Assembly: GCA_947095585.1 (NCBI GenBank)
Contig: OX352761.1
Span: 89,632,779 to 89,696,778 of the forward strand
Origin: Nephrocerus scutellatus
Lineage: Eukaryota > Arthropoda > Insecta > Diptera > Pipunculidae
Reading direction: 5' to 3'
Length of the DNA: 64,000 nt
In this document: piece after piece, positions 22,901-31,900 of the stretch
Numbering within the stretch: position 1 is the stretch's first letter
How the letters are laid out: each line of letters starts with the position of its first letter
Position numbers and translations under genes: made by a program
The notes under the pieces: generated by a model
What the model saw: the letters and a program-made list of their open reading frames with translations, nothing else
What the model was told of the DNA's origin: nothing
Database searches by the model: none

Positions 22901-25900
22901 ATAGGAAGATACTTTTTATTTTCAGGTTTACTCTATGAGTCAACCATTCCGGATTTAGAAAAAATATTTCATAAAGCAATCGAAACAGCTAATGAAAATG
23001 AAAATCTAAAATTATCGGGAGTTGCCGTTAGTGTTAGTCCTGGAAATGCATTTGAAATGTCTAAGAAACTCTGTAGGATGTTGAAAGTATGCGCAATCAT
23101 AGGCATTTTATATTCTATCCAAATTATTAATTAAATTGCAGCAAAATATTGCTGCAGTGTTTGGTCCGGCATCATCCACACCAGCTGCACACGCAATGAG
23201 CATTTGTGATGCCAAAGAATTGCCATTCATGGACACATGCTGGGACTTCACCACACAACTACCAACGATAAACCTTCACCCGCATCCCACACAGTTGGCA
23301 GTTGTGCTTAAGGACTTAGTGACTACATTGGAATGGAGCGGGTTTACAGTATTTTACGAGTCCGGTATGTACTTTTCTTAGCAGTAGTTGCTCACTCAAA
23401 AGTTTCATGGTGCATTCACATACAGAAGTAAAATCTATTTCAAGGTGAATATCTATCCACTGTGAATGAATTGCTGATGTTGTACAGTTCAGATGGTCCC
23501 ACAATCACCGTTAGACGTTATGAACTTGACTTAAATGGAAACTATAGAAATATCTTGCGAAGAGTAAAAAAATCTGGCGAAGCATCATTTGTAGTAGTGG
23601 GATCGATTGAAACCCTTCCAGAGTTCTTCAAACAGGTATGGAAAAATATACCGTTTCATGAATAGCATGGTATGGGAAATAATCGACTCTTAGGCTCAAC
23701 AAGTTGGCCTTATGACAGATGCTTTTCAGTATATTGTGGGAAATTTGGATTTTCAAACAATCGAACTGGAACCATATCAACATGGGGATGCTAATATTAC
23801 CGGGTTAAGATTAGTGTCTCCGGAAAATCCAAGAGTCTCGGAGTTGCTTAAGTCACTTAACGAGGGCGCCGAGGACACTTTTCAAAACGGTTAATATCGT
23901 AATTAACAACGCCAAACGAATAGCTAATTATTATTTTAATCCTTCAGTTTCATGTCCTCTTACTGTGAACATGGCTCTGGTATATGACGGTATTCAATTG
24001 CTAGCAGAAACTTTCAAACATGTTATGTTCCGTCCCGTTCAGTTAAATTGCAACGACGACAGCTCTTGGGACAAAGGATACACATTAGTAAACTATATGA
24101 AATCTGTAAGTTTTTCTTTGAAATCAATTGATCTGACAACGTGTTGGTGGTGCAGACGGTTAATAGTAGAAAACGTTAACAAAAATAAAACATTTTTTCG
24201 TCAAAGTTGATAAAGTTGAACTTGTTTCAAATATTAAAATAGTACTCGTAATTTATTTAGTAACTCAGGTAACTTTTTCACTATCGGAAACAGAAAGAAT
24301 TCATATCATAACTGCGGATTGCCATAGTAACATCATATATAAATCCTCTTCTGTGATTGAAACATTAAGCAAAATGTTTTTTTATGAAGGGTTTTTTATG
24401 GATATTTTGAATAATAAATAATTTGAAAATCATTATTTAACAGAAAGAGGAATAAATAATATTCGGCGCGACATACCATTACGGTCCAAGGCCGAGCTTC
24501 TCGCAACCATTTGTGTTGACCTTGTATATTTTTGCACACAAATGGAGGGGACCTACAATTAAATGCCAGATCCGAATGACGAATTAAGAAGCTTTCCCTG
24601 AGAAGTTATTACTCTCGGTCGTTTGCCAGACTTTCGCGAGGGGTGGGACACCGTGAAAAATAATTTTTGGGGTTGCTGGGATTCTAAGCACGAACCTCCT
24701 GCTCAGAAGCCATGCTCTTATTCGCTGAGCCACGGCGCCCACAGAAACAGGAATACTCCTAGTATATTTTGCAACAGGTTTATAAAAATGCTATAAAATA
24801 GCAAGGAAAAGTTAAAATTTCTTTCGTTTAATTGCATTTACAAACCATACCTGGAGTTCGGTGTAATTTTGCGTTACTTTTGAAATACGAGTATGTCAAC
24901 CGAAACAGTAACTTTGCATATGCATACACATACTTCTTTTTGCACTTAATGCAAAATATTTAGATAAACTAATACATAATATTATACGTTGCTTTGCATT
25001 ATAGTTATATATAAAAAAATTTACTTTATTACACGATTTTAAATTCAATAATGTTGTAGATATCTATATGAAACTTTTAATTATGTGTCTGTTAAGTGTT
25101 ACTAAAGATTACTACGTCGATTAAACATGTATCTACTCTTATCATGACTGTTTATACTACGAATATTTTACTTTTTAAAGCTTTCAATTATTGGTCTTAC
25201 CGGGGAAATAAAATTCGACTATCAAGGATTGCGAACAGATTTCGAATTGGAAGTAGTAGAACTAACCCTTTCCGGTTTAAACAAAATTGGCACATGGACT
25301 TCGTCGGAAGGCTTTGTCGTGAATCGCAAACCTCTACCAACTATTGGCCAGGATCAAAGGTCGCTAATGAATCAAAGTTTCGTCGTAATTACAGCTCTGG
25401 TAAATATGTATCTATGAATTGAAATAGGTTCAGAACTCTTTCACTGTATCCCTTGTGTTTGCAGAGTGATCCCTATGGTATGCTTAAAGAGACATCGGTT
25501 AAATTGGAAGGCAACGATCAATTTGAAGGATTTGGCATCGAACTCATAGAAGAACTTGGTAAGAAACTGGGATTCAAATACACATTTAGATTACAAGAAG
25601 ATAACAAGTATGGTTCCCTGGATCCTATTACGGGTAAATGGAATGGAATGCTGTTAGAGATAATGGAGGGGGTAAGTAAGGAGCTATTAAAACAATTTCC
25701 TGTATTTATAGTTGCCCAAAGATTTCAGCATGTCTTACACAGGATACAGTCAGTCTGCAGCCATTTAAAAACTTAACCATAACATAACATAACCATTGCA
25801 TAACCATTGATATATTATCAACAAGAAAGAAAACTATTTTATTAATCAAATGAACACCTCCCGAAAGTCCGTAATTTTTCTTAATTACAATATTTGACTT

Positions 25901-28900
25901 TAAAATACAATAGTTGGTTAAATAATTGCTAACTAACTCAAAAACAAACAATTTAGATTAAAAAAATAATAAATGCAGAGAAGTTATTGTATATTAAGGG
26001 GACATCTCTCCCAGGTCCCAGTATACCTAATATACCGAAAGACCGTTATTTTTTGTACACAACGTTATGTTACAGATTAATTAATTACTTGTAAAATTTC
26101 CACGCAGAGAGCCGACTTGGGCATCACTGATTTAACCATGACATCAGATCGGGAAAGTGCCGTTGATTTTACGATACCATTCATGAATTTGGGTAAGTGT
26201 GTCTCCCCACACCTCCTCACAAAAAAATTTCAGTTAATCCGATTGTAAAAGGTATCGCGATTCTCTTCCGCAAACCAACAAAGGAGCCTCCGAAGCTTTT
26301 TTCTTTTATGTCACCATTTTCGGGCGAAGTTTGGCTTTGGCTAGGTATGGCTTATTTTGGAGTTTCGCTTAGCCTTTTCATTTTGGGCAGATTGTCGCCG
26401 ATGGAATGGGACAATCCGTATCCTTGCATCGAGGAACCAACGGAGTTGGAAAACCAATTTAGTTTCGCGAATTCTCTGTGGTTCACAATTGGAGCACTGC
26501 TTCAGCAGGGAACCGAAATTGCACCAAAGTACGTGTGTGTTAAACACGTACGATTGTGGATTGTTGCGCTTTGTTTTTTGTAATAGTTTTTTTTTTACTA
26601 AATAGGGCTGCATCTACCCGAGCTGTTGCCTCATTTTGGTGGTTTTTTACGTTAATTTTGGTCTCCTCCTATACCGCGAACTTAGCGGCGTTTCTCACCG
26701 TTGAATCATTAAGTACTCCAATTGAGAGTGCGGAAGATCTGGCTGCTGGAAAGGGTGATGTTAAGTACGGTGCTAAACGTGGCGGAAGTACATATAATTT
26801 TTTCATGGTAATTGGTTAAATAATAATGTCAAATCACTTTTTTAATTTTCAATTGTACCTCGTTTCGAAGGATGCAAAGTATCCAACCTACCAAAAAATG
26901 TACGAATTTATGAAGGACAACCCGGAATACATGACATCTTCAAATGCCGATGGAGTCGACCGTGTGGAAAATCAAAATTATGCATTCTTAATGGAGTCAA
27001 CGTCGATAGAGTACATTGTTGAACGGAAGTGCAGCTTATCGCAGGTCGGATCGTTGCTGGACGAAAAGGGATACGGCATTGCTATGAGAAAGAGTACGAA
27101 TTTTTTATGTTTTTGTATTCCGATCCTATATTATTTTAGTTTGGTAATTATGAACAAGGATTTTGTTCGGAAAACGAGAGCTTCGCATATGTAGTTATAG
27201 GTTAATGGTGAATAACACAGATTTTTAAAATCTTAGCATAAAGTTGTCTGTCTGTTTTAACTTCTTTGAGGTCGTTTTTAACCAACTTTCACACTTCCTA
27301 GAGAGCTAAACTGTTGTGAGCAGCTCAGTCTCATGTGCTATTTCTAAGATCCCATGTATGTCTCGTGTGACGCGGGTTTTCAACTTATTTTAGGTCCTTT
27401 TTAGCCAACTTCCCCACGTATAAATAAATACCAAGTTTTTTTACATTTAAATTAGATTAAACAATTTCAACCATAGTGTGGTCCATTCTGAATACCTTCA
27501 TTCAAGTGAAGACTCTCCAAGAGTCCATTTTTGGGAAAACGAAAAAATCAGCACAAGGGTTTTGTTCGAAGAACGAGAGTGGATAGTTTAGAGTTTCGTA
27601 CACGTAGATAGTATTTTTATGTTTGTGTTTTATCATTTTGTTTCGTTGTCTCTTTTAGAGAACATACGTATCAATAATAATTGAATCAGGTGATCTTTAT
27701 CTCTTCTTATATTCTTATCTTCTCTACAGCTTATTTCAATGGGAAGAATATTTTGTGCCTTTGGGTCTGTATTTAAAAACTTTTTTTAACTTGTATGTTT
27801 GGTTCGAATGAGGTCCTTTTAAGAATTTTTCATACGATCTAGAGAGATAAAATTTTGTGGACAGCTTTTTCTCGTAGGGCATTTCTGAAATCCCGGGTGT
27901 GACGCGTAAAGCGAGTCTCGTGTGGCAGGTGTGATGCGCGTGAAAGTGTTTTTTTCGACTTCTTTGTGGTAATTTTGTCATCTTTTACATGACATAGAGA
28001 TCTGAAATTTTGTGAGCAGCTGACTCAAAAGAGACATTTTTGAGATCCCGCGTGTGACGCATATCGCGTTTCACGTTTTGCTCGTTTAAAAGTGGATATT
28101 ATTTTGAGGGGTTGGGTTGTTATCGCGCATTCTAAAATCCCGAAACCCAAAATTCCACATCCCGAACTCTTAAATCTAAAATCCCGCATTCTGGAAATCC
28201 CGCGCGAGATTTTAGAAAACAAGAATTCCAGAATGCGAGAATTGTGAAGAAATAAAACTCTTGTTTAAGCGGCATTATACGCGACCTTTTTCAAAATAAA
28301 ATTAATATAAAAAAAACCGAAATAGCTACTTGTTAATAGAAAATGTGTAATCCGCTGAAAAGTTACCTGAAAATTAATATAATAATTAAACAAAAATGTT
28401 TGTCTGCTTGTGTGTAACGCTCAAAGGTTACTATGATTTTTTTTTAATTTCTTTCCCAATTTGGTTTTTTTTTTTGCACTGTAAAAAAGGTTACTACAAC
28501 ACCAAGTTAACAAATACAAATTCAACAAAAATTATTTTTTTTCGTGTCATGGTGACCTTGAAATACGAAATACTACACTCGAAATGCCAAACATAAGGAA
28601 CAAAATCATTTGAAAATTGATTTGTTAATTTGTTGCGGTAAATTTTGTTGACTTTTTTAGGCTTTTCTAATTTAGCAAATTTCAACAAAGATTAAAATTG
28701 GTATGACAAAAAATTAAAAAATAAAAGCATAATTTATACAAATATTGATGGCAAAGATCAAATTGAAGTCGATCATAACAAAAGTTATTGAAGATCAGAT
28801 TGAAAATTATAAAGAACAAATTAACAAAACTTTGCTATCAGTAGGCATTTGCATACACAAATCATGTTTATTATTAAAGTACTAAAATGTTCGTGCCTAG

Positions 28901-31900
28901 GCACGACGGGCATTAAACTAGTAATATAGTATATTGTTCGGCTTGCGATGGCGTAATTTTAAGAATTTTTTTTAGTTTTAGGAGAAAAAAGCAGCAAACA
29001 TAAAATTTAATATTTTTTTAGTAAATTCTTTAATTGGAGATGCACATGTGGGCAGTTTGAATACAATTGGGTTTATGTCTAAAAAAATATATGAGAGTCC
29101 TTCGGTCCTGGCGACCGATCACTTCCAAATTTTTACAAAAAGTGTTGTCCATAGGAGATACACATGTGCATAAATTTTAAGAAAAGCGGGTTAATTTTGT
29201 AAAATATTTGTATGGGAGCCCCCTATCCAGAGGCCTGAGGAGCCCAAAGTTTAATAGAATGTGTTGTCATCGGAGATACACATGTGTGTAAAATTTGAAA
29301 AAAGTCGGGTAATTTTTATTTTAAATTTGTATGGGAGCCCCACGAACCCGGAGCTCGATCACTTCCAAATTTTAAAAGAAAGTATTGTCACCGGAAATAC
29401 ACATGTGTACAAAATTTCAGGAAAATCGGGCTTTAGGAAGTGCGTTAAAAATTGATAATTCGATGGGAGCCCCTCGACCCTGGGGCCCGATCGCTTCAAA
29501 AACTTTACAAAAAGTTTTGTCCATCGGAGATACACATGCGTATAAAATTTGAAGAAAATCGGGAACTTTTTTCATAAAATTTGTATGGGAGCCCCTCGAC
29601 CCCGGGGCCCGATCGCTTCAAAAACTTTACAGAAAGTGTCCATCAAAGAACAAATGCGTATTAAATTTAAAGAAAATCGAAAAAAATCGGGTAATTTTTA
29701 TTTTAAATTTGTATGGGAGCCCCACGAACCCGGAGCCCGATCACTTCCAAATTTTAAAAGAAAGTATTGTCACCGGAAATACACAAATGACATTACAAAA
29801 AATTTAAGCCTTTCGTATTAATGAAGATCAAAACAATAATGTTTTTCTTACAAGTTAAAAAATATAATTTCAAATGCAAACGATACCAAAAAGAAAAATC
29901 TGTATTGCGAACCCGACACTGGAAGGTTCCCTTAAAACTCGTACTTTGTTTTGCGAACAGAAAACCGACCAAACCCAATTCCTTTTCTCGCGCGACTGAA
30001 ATTAACATTAAGAGAGAAATTGTTCATCTATAAGAAAAAATGCACTCAAAACGTTCGTAAATTTTACAGAACCTGCATAGCTGATCGCAATCCATCTTTG
30101 GTATACACTGATCTGTACAACTTCTCATAATAACTAAATAAAAGTATTAAGCTCAAGCGTCGGAGTTTTTTGGTCAGCCAATTTTTGTCATATTTTATAT
30201 GACAAACCAAAAGTATGCATCCACGTGCATACAATGGTTATAACAAGAATGAGGCCGTACATTGAGCATTGAGGCAGTACATTGAACATAACATAGCTAA
30301 GCTTTGCAGAAGCACACAATGTTATACCTAATAATACACTTTACATTTTGTGGAATTCAGTCTAACATTATGTGCTCTAAAAACTTTGGCTACCTTTAAT
30401 CGTTAAATGTTCGTATAAAATCAGAACGTGGTATGTTTTCGTAGCATATCATCAAGAGAAATTCTCGCATTCTTCCTTGATCGAATTATCTCCTCATTCG
30501 TTCGTAGGCCATTGTCCAAGATGATTGTTTTATTTTTGATTTCTTTATTTGATGTTTTGTATAAACAATAAGCATAAGAATGTTCAATGAAATACGAGAT
30601 GTTTTCTTGTTAACACATGCATTGCCAGGAAAACTTGGTTGCCTAGCCCTGTGTACCAAAAATAACACGATGATTGCTGTCGTGCGAAATTGTTTCGATA
30701 TACCGATAATGGACCCATATCGCAGAATGAATAAGGAGTATAAGCTAGTCTAGCGGAAAACTCGGTTGTGAACTCAACTCCACCCACCACAACACTTTTT
30801 TTCCTTCGTCTATCTAAACATTTCCAAGCCAACGCTGTGTCTAGGTTTTATAAGGATGCAAATCCTTTATAGTATGCGCTAATTATAAAAAAACAACCTA
30901 TAAAAACTAAAAATTTTCATATAAATTCTCTAATCGGAGATACACATATGTGCAACGTAAAAATGGAGAAATGGCCACAACACGACTTTCTTTTACAGAC
31001 GGGGACGGAATCTTCAGTAAATGCACATTAATTTTTTTTTTCATTTCTTTAAATTAAGAATGTAATAAAATAATGGGTTTATGATAGCTTAAATATTAAA
31101 AAAATATAAATTAAGTGTACTAACTAGGGCATGTGTTTTTTAATTTTTTTTGCTAAAATTTTTTTTTTGAACGTTGAAAATGGTGAAAACACCGAATAAT
31201 CCGATGAAATATAATTTTTTATTTAAAAAAAGAAAAAAGTCTATAATTCAGCCATTAATATATTATATAAATTAAATATAAAAGTACATAAACATATTAG
31301 TAAGAAATATACATATTGCATTTTCGCCAAAAACCTACTACGCTGAGTTGCCGGTGAAAACATTTTCTGTTAAAACTTGGAAGTATTCGGGCCCCTAGGT
31401 CGGGAGGCTCCAAAACAGATTTTTTAAAAAATTTACCCGAACTTCTTTAAATTTTATAAACATGTGTATCTCCGATGAATAACATTTTTTGTTAAAATTT
31501 GGTATTGATCGGGCCCGGGATCGGGGTTTACCAAACAAATTTTTTAAAAGTTTATAGACTCAATTACTTGTGGCTTAAAATGATTTTAGTTTCATGAAAA
31601 ACCCTTTTTTCTTATACTTTTTCTCCTAAAATTACCTCTATGAACAAAAAAGCTCAAAATTACGGCTTCGCAAGACGAGCGATAAGCAACTGTTTTAAAA
31701 TAAGTCCCATCAATTGGCAGTGGTCGAAATATACGAGTGGACAAACTGACAAACAAACACACGAACGCTGAAAAAAAAAATCCTTTGCTCTGATTATTAG
31801 CTTCGTCCTACGGGCTTCCAATCAATGAACTATCATTTTCACTTTTAGTTTATGAATTATTATTTAATTTTCATTGATTTTAATTTGAACCATATTCAAC

